Below, one piece after another: positions 7,437-13,944 of a stretch of 64,000 nucleotides of DNA. Location of the stretch: NCBI RefSeq assembly GCF_002906155.1, contig NZ_MUJK01000003.1, forward strand, positions 186,001-250,000, read 5' to 3'. Each line of letters opens with the position of its first letter. The stretch's first letter is position 1. The notes beneath the pieces were generated by a model, which did not search any database, was not told the DNA's origin, and saw only the letters and a list, made by a program, of their open reading frames with translations. This stretch comes from Pseudomonas laurylsulfativorans (GTDB taxonomy: Bacteria > Pseudomonadota > Gammaproteobacteria > Pseudomonadales > Pseudomonadaceae). Made by a program: the position numbers and the translations under genes.

Positions 7437-9311
7437 ATGAGTCACCCCTCACAGTTCACCTTGCTGCGCACCCGGCGGTTCCTGCCGTTCTTCATCACCC
7501 AGTCCCTCGGGGCGTTCAACGACAACGTGTTCAAGCAGTCGTTGATCCTCGCCATTTTGTACAAACTGACCATCGAAGGTGACCGCTCGATCTGGGTCAA
7601 TCTGTGTGCGCTGCTGTTTATCCTGCCGTTTTTCCTGTTCTCGGCCCTGGCCGGGCAATTCGGGGAAAAGTTCGCCAAGGACGCGTTGATCCGCCTGATC
7701 AAGCTGGGGGAAATCGCCATCATGGCGGTCGGCGCCGTTGGCTTCATGTTCGATCACCTGTCACTGATGCTGGTGGCGCTGTTCGCCATGGGCACCCATT
7801 CGGCGCTGTTCGGGCCGGTGAAGTACTCGATCATGCCGCAGGCCCTGCATGAAGACGAGCTGGTGGGCGGCAACGGCCTGGTGGAAATGGGCACTTTTCT
7901 GGCAATCCTCGCCGGCACCATTGGCGCCGGGGTCATGATGTCCTCGGCGCACTACGCGCCGGTGGTGTCCACGGCAATCATCGGCATTGCCGTACTCGGT
8001 TACCTGGCCAGCCGCAGCATTCCTCGCGCGGCGGCCGCCACGCCGCAAATGCGCCTGAACTGGAATATCTTCAGTCAGTCCTGGGCTACGTTGAAACTCG
8101 GCCTGGGGCAAACGCCGGCGGTGTCTCGCTCGATTGTCGGCAACTCGTGGTTCTGGTTTGTCGGGGCGATTTATCTGACGCAGATCCCGGCCTATGCCAA
8201 GGAATGGATGCACGGTGACGAAACGGTGGTAACGCTGATTCTGACGGTGTTCTCGGTCGGCATCGCATTGGGTTCGATGCTTTGCGAGAAACTCTCCGGG
8301 CGCAAAGTCGAAATCGGTCTGGTGCCGTTTGGATCGTTTGGCCTGACCGTATTCGGCCTGCTGCTGTGGTGGCATTCCGGCGGAATTCCGGACAGCGCCG
8401 CCGGCCATGGCTGGATTGAAATCCTCGGTTTCGGCCATACCTGGCTGGTGTTGCTCGACATCCTCGGCCTGGGCGTCTTCGGCGGCTTCTATATCGTGCC
8501 GCTGTACGCGCTGATCCAGTCACGAACCGCGGAGAACGAACGGGCGCGAGTGATTGCCGCCAACAACATCCTCAACGCGTTGTTCATGGTGGTATCGGCG
8601 ATTGTCTCCATCGTCTTGCTGAGCGTGGCCAAGCTGTCGATCCCGCAACTGTTCCTGGTGGTCTCGCTGCTGAACATCGGCGTCAACGCCTACATCTTCA
8701 AGATCGTCCCCGAGTTCACCATGCGTTTCATGATCTGGCTGCTCAGCCATTCCATGTACCGCGTCGAACACCGCAACCTGGATCTGATCCCCGATGAAGG
8801 CGCGGCGCTGCTGGTGTGCAACCACGTGTCGTTCGTCGACGCCTTGCTGATTGGCGGCGCGGTGCGTCGGCCGATTCGCTTTGTGATGTATTACAAGATC
8901 TACAACCTGCCGGTGCTGAACTTCATCTTCCGTACCGCGGGGACGATTCCTATCGCAGGGCGTCATGAAGACATCCAGATCTACGAAAAGGCCTTCACAC
9001 GTATTGCCCGGTATCTGAAGGACGGTGAGCTGGTGTGCATCTTCCCCGAGGGTAAATTGACCGTTGATGGTGAGATGAATGAGTTCAAAGGCGGCTTGAC
9101 GCGGATTCTCGAAGAGACGCCGGTGCCGGTGATTCCGCTGGCCTTGCAGGGGTTGTGGGGGAGTTTCTTCAGTCGCGATCCGGGCAAGGGGCTATTTCGT
9201 CGCCTGTGGTCGCGGGTGACGCTGGTGGCGGGGCCGGCGGTGGCGGTTGAGGCAGCAGAGCCTGCGAAGTTGCAGGTGTTGGTGGGGGAGTTGCGCGGGG
9301 CAGTTAGATAG
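7437..9311 (+). CDS. Fused MFS (LplT-like) transporter and 1-acylglycerophosphate-type acyltransferase
   Basis: A 624-residue two-part protein. Residues 1 to about 420 form a 12-TM major facilitator module (QSLGAFNDNVFKQSL is the LplT signature). Residues about 430-624 are a PlsC acyltransferase with the HX4D box NHVSFVD, the substrate box FPEGKLT and the late motif VPVIPLAL. In E. coli LplT imports lysophosphatidylethanolamine and Aas re-acylates it. Here both steps are joined, but the AMP-binding acyl-ACP synthetase domain of Aas is absent, so acyl-ACP or acyl-CoA must come from elsewhere. ATG 7437 agrees with family N-termini. It is monocistronic, followed by a REP doublet. Confidence 0.9.
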   Translation: MSHPSQFTLLRTRRFLPFFITQSLGAFNDNVFKQSLILAILYKLTIEGDRSIWVNLCALLFILPFFLFSALAGQFGEKFAKDALIRLIKLGEIAIMAVGAVGFMFDHLSLMLVALFAMGTHSALFGPVKYSIMPQALHEDELVGGNGLVEMGTFLAILAGTIGAGVMMSSAHYAPVVSTAIIGIAVLGYLASRSIPRAAAATPQMRLNWNIFSQSWATLKLGLGQTPAVSRSIVGNSWFWFVGAIYLTQIPAYAKEWMHGDETVVTLILTVFSVGIALGSMLCEKLSGRKVEIGLVPFGSFGLTVFGLLLWWHSGGIPDSAAGHGWIEILGFGHTWLVLLDILGLGVFGGFYIVPLYALIQSRTAENERARVIAANNILNALFMVVSAIVSIVLLSVAKLSIPQLFLVVSLLNIGVNAYIFKIVPEFTMRFMIWLLSHSMYRVEHRNLDLIPDEGAALLVCNHVSFVDALLIGGAVRRPIRFVMYYKIYNLPVLNFIFRTAGTIPIAGRHEDIQIYEKAFTRIARYLKDGELVCIFPEGKLTVDGEMNEFKGGLTRILEETPVPVIPLALQGLWGSFFSRDPGKGLFRRLWSRVTLVAGPAVAVEAAEPAKLQVLVGELRGAVR

Positions 9312-9328
9312 GGCCGTACTGGCCTCAT

Positions 9329-9387
9329 CGCTGGCAAGCCAGCTCCTACAGTGGATGCGTATCCCTGTAGGAGCTGGCTTGCCAGCG
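9329..9387. repeat. REP doublet (GTAGGAGCTGGCTTGCCAGCG type)
   Basis: Perfect inverted 23-nt arms at 9329-9351 and 9365-9387 with a 13-nt loop, placed between two convergent stop codons (9311 and 9402). Confidence 0.9.
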
Positions 9388-9401
9388 AAGGCGTCAGTGG
9401 C

Positions 9402-9716
9402 CTAAGCGCTGACCTTCAGGCCAACGAGCCCGGAAATGATCAACGCCACGCTCGCCAGCCGCACCAGCGCCATGGATTCGCCAAACAGAATGATCCCAGC
9501 GATCACCGTGCCAACGGCGCCGACACCGGTCCAGATCGCATAGGCCGTACCCAACGGCAATTCCTTCATTGCAAGGCCGAGCAGGCCAAGGCTGATAGCC
9601 ATGGCCGCAACGGTCAAAACAGTGGGGAGGGGGCGGGTGAAGCCGTCGGTGTACTTGAGGCCGACGGCCCAGCCCACTTCGAACAGGCCGGCGAAAAACA
9701 GAATGATCCAGGACAT
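9402..9716 (-). CDS. gdx: Guanidinium exporter of the SMR family
   Basis: A 104-residue small multidrug resistance protein with four TM helices. The N-terminus [20 protein letters not shown] with the essential Glu13, and the motif [14 protein letters not shown], match SugE/Gdx rather than EmrE. Gdx proteins are H+/guanidinium antiporters. ATG 9716 is preferred to an ATG 12 nt earlier because GGAGG lies 5 nt upstream. The assignment is strongly supported by the guanidine-II riboswitch directly before it, which switches the gene on when guanidine accumulates. The older symbol is sugE. Confidence 0.95.
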   Translation of the reverse strand: MSWIILFFAGLFEVGWAVGLKYTDGFTRPLPTVLTVAAMAISLGLLGLAMKELPLGTAYAIWTGVGAVGTVIAGIILFGESMALVRLASVALIISGLVGLKVSA

Positions 9717-9734
9717 GAAGACCTCCATCGTCTG

Positions 9735-9790
9735 ACGGGGTCGTCCCCTGATTAATGACTCGATCGAGCCGCGAGGTCGTCCTCGCGATG
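9735..9790 (-). promoter_or_regulatory. Guanidine-II (mini-ykkC) riboswitch controlling gdx
   Basis: On the minus strand two short hairpins both carry the diagnostic ACGA tetraloop. The 5' one is CGCGAGG-ACGA-CCTCGCG (9787-9770) and the 3' one GGGG-ACGA-CCCC (9748-9737). They are separated by a 21-nt linker, and the Shine-Dalgarno GGAGG (9726-9722) follows 10 nt after the second. Two ACGR-loop hairpins just ahead of an SMR gene are the definition of mini-ykkC. Ligand-stabilised loop-loop contact is known to free the ribosome-binding site. Confidence 0.94.
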
Positions 9791-9831
9791 CGCAATATAG
9801 TGCCCAGCATTAACCCGGGGATCAAGTTTTC

Positions 9832-9857
9832 GATCAAGATCGCGGATCAAGATCGCG
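9832..9857. repeat. Tandem 13-bp repeat GATCAAGATCGCG
   Basis: Two head-to-tail perfect copies (9832-9844 and 9845-9857) just after the BASS stop codon and upstream of the gdx promoter region. The 10-bp unit GATCAAGATC recurs as an inverted pair at 63923-63945. Confidence 0.7.
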
Positions 9858-9859
9858 AG

Positions 9860-10825
9860 TCAGTCGCTGACCTGTTGAGCGGCCATTTCCCGATCCTGTT
9901 TCTCACTCATGCGGCGGAAATACGTCGAAAGCAATGCCCCGGAAATATTGTGCCAGACGCTGAACAGCGCGCTAGGCACCGCCGCCAGCGGAGAGAAGTG
10001 CGCGCTGGCCAGCGCGGCACCCAACCCGGAGTTCTGCATGCCGACCTCCAGGGCCAGGGACTTGCGCTGGGCCAGAGGCAGTTTGAACAGGCGTCCAGTG
10101 AAGTACCCCAGCAGGTAGCCGAAGCTGTTGTGCAGCATGACCACGGCCATGATCAACAGGCCGGATTCGGCAATCTTCGCCTGGCTGGCGGCAACCACGG
10201 CGGTGACGATGATCACGATGCTCACCACCGACACCAGCGGCAAAACGTCCACCGCATGACGAACCTTGTCGCCGAGCATCCGTTGGGCAACAACGCCCAG
10301 CACGATTGGCAACAGCACCACTTGCAGGATCGACCAGAACAACTCCATGAACGACACCGGCAACCAGGCCGAGGCCAGCAGCCAGATCAGCGCTGGCGTC
10401 AGCAGCGGGGCGAGGAGGGTGGTGACGGCGGCGATGGCCACCGACAGCGCCAGATCGCCGCGGGCTAGCCAGGTCATCACGTTCGACGAGGTGCCACTAG
10501 GGCAGCAGCCGACCAGAATCACGCCGACGGCGATTTCCGGCGGCAAGTGGAATGCCTGGCAGAGCAACCACGCCACGCCGGGCATGATCACGAAATGTGC
10601 AACCACGCCCAGGGCCACGCGCCATGGATGGCGAGCGACTTCGGCGAAGTCTTCGAGTTTGAGGGTCAGGCCCATGCCGAACATCACCAGCCCCAGCAAG
10701 GGTACGATGGCGCCTTTGAGGCCGAGGAACCATGCCGGCTGCAGAAACGCCACGACAGCGAAAATCAGTACCCAGTAAGCGAAGGTGTTGCCGACAAAAC
10801 GACTCAATGCAGCCAGTGCGCGCAT
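9860..10825 (-). CDS. Bile acid:sodium symporter (BASS) family transporter
   Basis: A 321-residue protein with about nine or ten TM segments. The signature VGVILVGCCPSGTSSNVMTWLARGDLALSVA is the conserved BASS region forming the sodium sites. Bacterial members of this type (YocS/PanS-like) move organic anions such as pantoate or keto acids, so the name bile acid should not be taken literally. ATG 10825 has AAGGA 8 nt upstream; an in-frame start 13 codons earlier has none. It is convergent with nothing and lies between two REP or repeat blocks. Confidence 0.9.
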   Translation of the reverse strand: MRALAALSRFVGNTFAYWVLIFAVVAFLQPAWFLGLKGAIVPLLGLVMFGMGLTLKLEDFAEVARHPWRVALGVVAHFVIMPGVAWLLCQAFHLPPEIAVGVILVGCCPSGTSSNVMTWLARGDLALSVAIAAVTTLLAPLLTPALIWLLASAWLPVSFMELFWSILQVVLLPIVLGVVAQRMLGDKVRHAVDVLPLVSVVSIVIIVTAVVAASQAKIAESGLLIMAVVMLHNSFGYLLGYFTGRLFKLPLAQRKSLALEVGMQNSGLGAALASAHFSPLAAVPSALFSVWHNISGALLSTYFRRMSEKQDREMAAQQVSD

Positions 10826-10864
10826 GGCTTGATCCTTGTTATTAAATTGCACCATTAAAACCAA

Positions 10865-10954
10865 TGTGGGAGCGAGCCTGCTCGCGAAAACGGTCGTTCC
10901 ATCAACATCTATGTTGAATGTGAAACCGTCTTCGCGAGCAGGCTCGCTCCCACA
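10865..10954. repeat. REP doublet (GTGGGAGCGAGCCTGCTCGCG type)
   Basis: Inverted arms at 10865-10888 and 10931-10954, with the complementarity extended inward by AACGGT/ACCGT. It separates rdgC (stop at 10972) from the BASS gene start on the same strand. Confidence 0.88.
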
Positions 10955-10971
10955 GTAGTGATCACAGGCTT

Positions 10972-11892
10972 TTAGATCCCCTGCGGCGTCTCTTCGCCAC
11001 CCAATGCTTCAACCAGTGCCGGCAGGAAGTCGCCGAAGGTCAGCATCATCAGGGTGAAGCTGGCGTCCAGTTGACCCAGGGCCTCGTCACCGCCGTCTTG
11101 TTCCGCCTGGTCTTGCAGCAGGTCTTCGAACTTCAGGCGCTTGACCACCATCTTGTCGTCGAGGACGAACGACAGTTTGTCCTGCCAGGCCAAGGACAGT
11201 TGAGTGACCACTTTGCCGGTGCTCAGGTGCAGCTGGATTTCTTCGCTGGTCAGGTCCTGGCGCTTGCAACGCACAATGCCGCCGTCTTCGTGGGTGTCGC
11301 GCAGTTCGCACTCGTCCAGCACAAAGAAGTCGTCCGCGGCTTTCTGCGTCGTGACCCACTCGGTCATGGTCGCGGTCGGGGACATTTTTACTGTCAGCGG
11401 ACGTACCGGCAGGGTGCCGATCACTTCACGCAAGGTGGACAACAAGTCTTCGGCGCGTTTCGGGCTGGCCGAGTTGACCAGAATCAGACCCTGTTTCGGC
11501 GCGATGGCGGCGAAGGTCGAGGAGCGGCGGATAAAGGCGCGGGGCAGGAAGGCCTGGATGATTTCATCCTTGATCTGATCGCGTTCCTTTTTATAGACCT
11601 TGCGCATTTGCTCGGCTTCGATCTCTTCGACCTTTTCCTTGACGGCATCACGCACGACGCTACCCGGCAGAATGCGTTCTTCCTTACGGGCGGACACCAG
11701 CAGGAAGTCACCGCTGACGTGCACCAGTGGCGCATCTTCGCCTTTGCCGAACGGCGCGACGAAACCGTAGGTGGTCAACTCCTGGCTTGCACATGGGCGC
11801 GCCAGTTTGGTGGCCAGTGCAGTTTCCAACGCCTCGGCATCAACAGGCAGATCTTGGGTCAGGCGATAGATAAGCAGGTTTTTGAACCACAT
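10972..11892 (-). CDS. rdgC: Recombination-associated protein RdgC
   Basis: A 306-residue protein, close to the 303 of E. coli RdgC. The N-terminus [20 protein letters not shown] and the blocks [16 protein letters not shown] and [24 protein letters not shown] are characteristic. RdgC is a ring-shaped, sequence-independent double-strand DNA-binding protein that restrains RecA and aids fork restart. ATG 11892 gives the family N-terminus; the longer frame adds eight unsupported residues. It is a single-gene unit located just upstream of the tRNA cluster on the opposite strand. Confidence 0.95.
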   Translation of the reverse strand: MWFKNLLIYRLTQDLPVDAEALETALATKLARPCASQELTTYGFVAPFGKGEDAPLVHVSGDFLLVSARKEERILPGSVVRDAVKEKVEEIEAEQMRKVYKKERDQIKDEIIQAFLPRAFIRRSSTFAAIAPKQGLILVNSASPKRAEDLLSTLREVIGTLPVRPLTVKMSPTATMTEWVTTQKAADDFFVLDECELRDTHEDGGIVRCKRQDLTSEEIQLHLSTGKVVTQLSLAWQDKLSFVLDDKMVVKRLKFEDLLQDQAEQDGGDEALGQLDASFTLMMLTFGDFLPALVEALGGEETPQGI

Positions 11893-12002
11893 GGGGTGAG
11901 TCTCTCCTTTATACAAAGGGGGGCATTATTGTCTTCGCCGTGCCATAGGCCAACCTTTCTCTAAGCCTTTGGAAGGGCTCGGAAAATTATTTTAAAAAGT
12001 GC

Positions 12003-12031
12003 TTGCCAGAGGTTAGGTCGCTCCGTAGAAT
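12003..12031 (+). promoter_or_regulatory. Sigma-70 promoter of the first tRNA unit
   Basis: TTGCCA (12003-12008), a 17-nt spacer and TAGAAT (12026-12031), followed by a GC-rich discriminator GCGCGCC. That discriminator is typical of stringently controlled stable-RNA promoters. The first tRNA starts 20 nt downstream. Confidence 0.75.
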
Positions 12032-12051
12032 GCGCGCCACACCGAAGCGAA

Positions 12052-12127
12052 GGGTGATTAGCTCAGCTGGGAGAGCGTCTGCCTTACAAGCAGAATGTCG
12101 GCGGTTCGATCCCGTCATCACCCACCA
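12052..12127 (+). tRNA. tRNA-Val (anticodon TAC), copy 1
   Basis: 76 nt including an encoded CCA. The acceptor GGGTGAT pairs with ATCACCC, the D-loop reads AGCTCAGCTGGGAGAGC, the anticodon TAC is at 12085-12087, and the T-arm is GGCGGTTCGATCCCGTC. It is identical to the copy at 12422. Confidence 0.98.
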
Positions 12128-12146
12128 TTCGTTTTCAGTGTTATGC

Positions 12147-12223
12147 GCAGCGGTAGTTCAGTCGGTTAGAATACCGGCCTGTCACGCCGGGGGTCGCGGG
12201 TTCGAGTCCCGTCCGCTGCGCCA
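12147..12223 (+). tRNA. tRNA-Asp (anticodon GTC), copy 1
   Basis: 77 nt including encoded CCA. The acceptor GCAGCGG pairs with CCGCTGC, the D-loop is TAGTTCAGTCGGTTAGA, the anticodon arm CCGGCCTGTCACGCCGG carries GTC, and the T-arm is CGCGGGTTCGAGTCCCG. It is identical to the copy at 12513. Confidence 0.98.
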
Positions 12224-12228
12224 TATTC

Positions 12229-12287
12229 GGTAACCTGGAACACTGAACGCCAGGTCACCACGGAAAAGCCCGCTTATGCGGGCTTTT
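12229..12287 (+). terminator. Post-tRNA hairpin plus intrinsic terminator, unit 1
   Basis: A first stem ACCTGG/CCAGGT (12233-12238 with 12250-12255) is followed by a terminator AAAAGCCCGC-TTAT-GCGGGCTTTT (12264-12287) with a T run. The first stem is conserved by a compensatory change in unit 2. Confidence 0.9.
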
Positions 12288-12370
12288 TTCTGCCTCACGT
12301 TTGACTGTTGTTCCTGTGGGTTGCATCGTTTCACCGGTTTTTAGATTTTTTGAAAAAAACTTCAAATAAA

Positions 12371-12400
12371 TCAACACTTTATAAAAACCTGTGGCATAAT
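12371..12400 (+). promoter_or_regulatory. Likely sigma-70 promoter of the second tRNA unit
   Basis: CATAAT (12395-12400) is a good -10 element and TCAACA (12371-12376) is a poor -35 with an 18-nt spacer. The surrounding 60 nt are strikingly AT-rich (A and T runs), like an UP element. The second tRNA-Val starts 22 nt after the -10. Confidence 0.55.
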
Positions 12401-12421
12401 GTGCCCCGCAACGAAGGTAAA

Positions 12422-12497
12422 GGGTGATTAGCTCAGCTGGGAGAGCGTCTGCCTTACAAGCAGAATGTCGGCGGTTCGATCCCGTCATCACCCACCA
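12422..12497 (+). tRNA. tRNA-Val (anticodon TAC), copy 2
   Basis: A perfect 76-nt copy of the gene at 12052, with encoded CCA and anticodon TAC at 12455-12457. Confidence 0.98.
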
Positions 12498-12512
12498 CTT
12501 TCAACGCTACGC

Positions 12513-12589
12513 GCAGCGGTAGTTCAGTCGGTTAGAATACCGGCCTGTCACGCCGGGGGTCGCGGGTTCGAGTCCCGTCCGCTGCGCCA
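12513..12589 (+). tRNA. tRNA-Asp (anticodon GTC), copy 2
   Basis: A perfect 77-nt copy of the gene at 12147, with encoded CCA. Confidence 0.98.
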
Positions 12590-12594
12590 TATTC

Positions 12595-12654
12595 GGTAAT
12601 CTGGAACACTGAACGCCAGATCACCACAGAAAGCCCGCCCAGTGCGGGCTTTCT
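12595..12654 (+). terminator. Post-tRNA hairpin plus intrinsic terminator, unit 2
   Basis: A first stem ATCTGG/CCAGAT (12599-12604 with 12616-12621) precedes the terminator stem AGAAAGCCCGC/GCGGGCTTTCT (12628-12638 with 12644-12654). The T run is short, so termination may be weaker than in unit 1. Confidence 0.85.
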
Positions 12655-12683
12655 GCTGTCTGGGATTTGGCTTTCCTCGCCCT

Positions 12684-12785
12684 CTGTAGGAGCGAGCTGG
12701 CTCGCGAAAGTCGTGAACGATAACGCGTAAATTCAGATACCCAGCGGCGCCCCTGGCTTTTTCGCGAGCAGGCTCGCTCCTACAG
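12684..12785. repeat. REP doublet with shared core, overlapping a stop codon
   Basis: Inverted arms CTGTAGGAGCGAGC... at 12684-12708 and 12761-12785, with one mismatch. The inner core begins GTCGTGAACGATAACGCG, the motif shared with several other doublets here. The right arm overlaps the last codons of the catalase-like gene and supplies its TAG stop. Confidence 0.88.
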
Positions 12786-13916
12786 TCCGGCATTGCGAGC
12801 GTGACGGTAGTCGCTGACGGCTTCATACACGGCTTTGCGCAGGCGATTGATCCCGCCGATGGGGCGGTGCGCTTCGATGCCGAACCAAGGGTTGAACGAC
12901 TGGTTGTCGCATTGCAGGCTCAACGCCGGTGTATCGAAGTCCTGCGCTGGCACTTTGATTCGCGCCACCGTCTCGAAGGGCGCATCGCTTTCGCGCCACT
13001 CAATGCTGGTGTCTTCAATCGGCATGTACTTGTTGGCGTCCTGTCGCTGGATCTGCAGGACAAAACACGCGGGCACCCGATCGGTCGACAGCTGCTGGTT
13101 CAGCGCACTGCGCAGAAAGTTCGGCAACTTGCGATTTTGTTCCGGCAGGTTGTAGGCCGGGCAACTGTCCGGATCGGGGGCGACCCGGAATTTCACATTG
13201 GCTGCACCAAATTTGTAGGGCGAAACCGAAAAGTAGGTCGTCCGGGTTGGGCTTGGCGGGGCAGGGGATAGCGTCGCCAGGGCGATAAACAGGTGGCGAA
13301 CCTGCCAGGCGCGTGGATCCCAGCCGGGGAAGAAGGCCATCATCTTTTTACCGTCGGCTTGAGCGGCGACGTTCTGACGGTACTCGGCGACATTACTGAC
13401 AAAGAAGTTCGGGTGGCTGAACATCACAAAGTCCTGTTCACCTCGCCCCGACTGATCGCTCAACAGTTGTTTACCCGGCACATCGAACAGTTTGATCGCC
13501 ATGCCCCGGGCGTCGCGGATGCTGTCGAACTGCGGGTAGGCATTGCCGTTGGACAGGCGCATCGTTGCTTGCCAAGTTTTGCCCGGCTCGCTGAATACGC
13601 CTTGGCGCAGTTCACCAGGCAGTTGCGGCAGCACCTGAACCTCGGCCTTCACGCAGCCGTGGGCCTTGGCATGGGCATCGCGCAGGTAGCGGGTGTTTTC
13701 GCGGTGCTGGTCGACGATGCGTACGGCGGTCTGGATGATGTCCTGGTTCATCGCGGCTTCACCGTCGGGAATCAACTCCTGCGCCGAGACCGGTCCGCGC
13801 TGCTGCCAGGCAAACCAGGCGGTGGCCAATGCCCAGCCAAGCACGCCGAGACCCAGAAACCACAGCAACAACTTGCCGAGGAAGGCGCCCAGTCGCAGCC
13901 AGAGTGTAATTAGCAT
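12780..13916 (-). CDS. Membrane-anchored catalase-family protein
   Basis: A 378-residue protein with one N-terminal TM segment (about residues 12-36). The rest is a reduced catalase fold: DAHAKAHGCVKAEVQV resembles the catalase VHAKGSGAFG region with the distal His, DSIRDARGMAIKLFDV resembles the RD.RGFAVKFY block, and HRPIGGINRLRKAVY lies near the C-terminus. The catalase block DLVGNNTPVFF appears here as DFVMFSHPNFF, so the usual distal Asn seems replaced and true catalase activity is doubtful. AGGA lies 8 nt before the ATG. It is the second gene after the di-haem cytochrome (28-nt gap), implying a shared redox task. The stop codon lies in a REP arm. Confidence 0.82.
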   Translation of the reverse strand: MLITLWLRLGAFLGKLLLWFLGLGVLGWALATAWFAWQQRGPVSAQELIPDGEAAMNQDIIQTAVRIVDQHRENTRYLRDAHAKAHGCVKAEVQVLPQLPGELRQGVFSEPGKTWQATMRLSNGNAYPQFDSIRDARGMAIKLFDVPGKQLLSDQSGRGEQDFVMFSHPNFFVSNVAEYRQNVAAQADGKKMMAFFPGWDPRAWQVRHLFIALATLSPAPPSPTRTTYFSVSPYKFGAANVKFRVAPDPDSCPAYNLPEQNRKLPNFLRSALNQQLSTDRVPACFVLQIQRQDANKYMPIEDTSIEWRESDAPFETVARIKVPAQDFDTPALSLQCDNQSFNPWFGIEAHRPIGGINRLRKAVYEAVSDYRHARNAGL

Positions 13917-13944
13917 GTGAGCATCCTTTTGACTGAGGCTGTGG

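Larger units (their letters stand above)
12052..12654 (+). repeat. Tandem duplication of a tRNA-Val/tRNA-Asp/terminator unit
   Basis: The two units (about 12052-12287 and 12422-12654) share identical tRNAs and the same order, with a conserved post-tRNA hairpin and terminator. The spacers between tRNA-Val and tRNA-Asp (19 and 15 nt), the promoters and the terminator loops differ. This suggests an old duplication whose tRNA bodies are kept identical by selection or gene conversion. Confidence 0.9.

Noticed and set aside
12003..12233. Open frame across the tRNA genes
   Set aside because: It reads through two structural RNA genes and their promoter; the peptide has no protein features.
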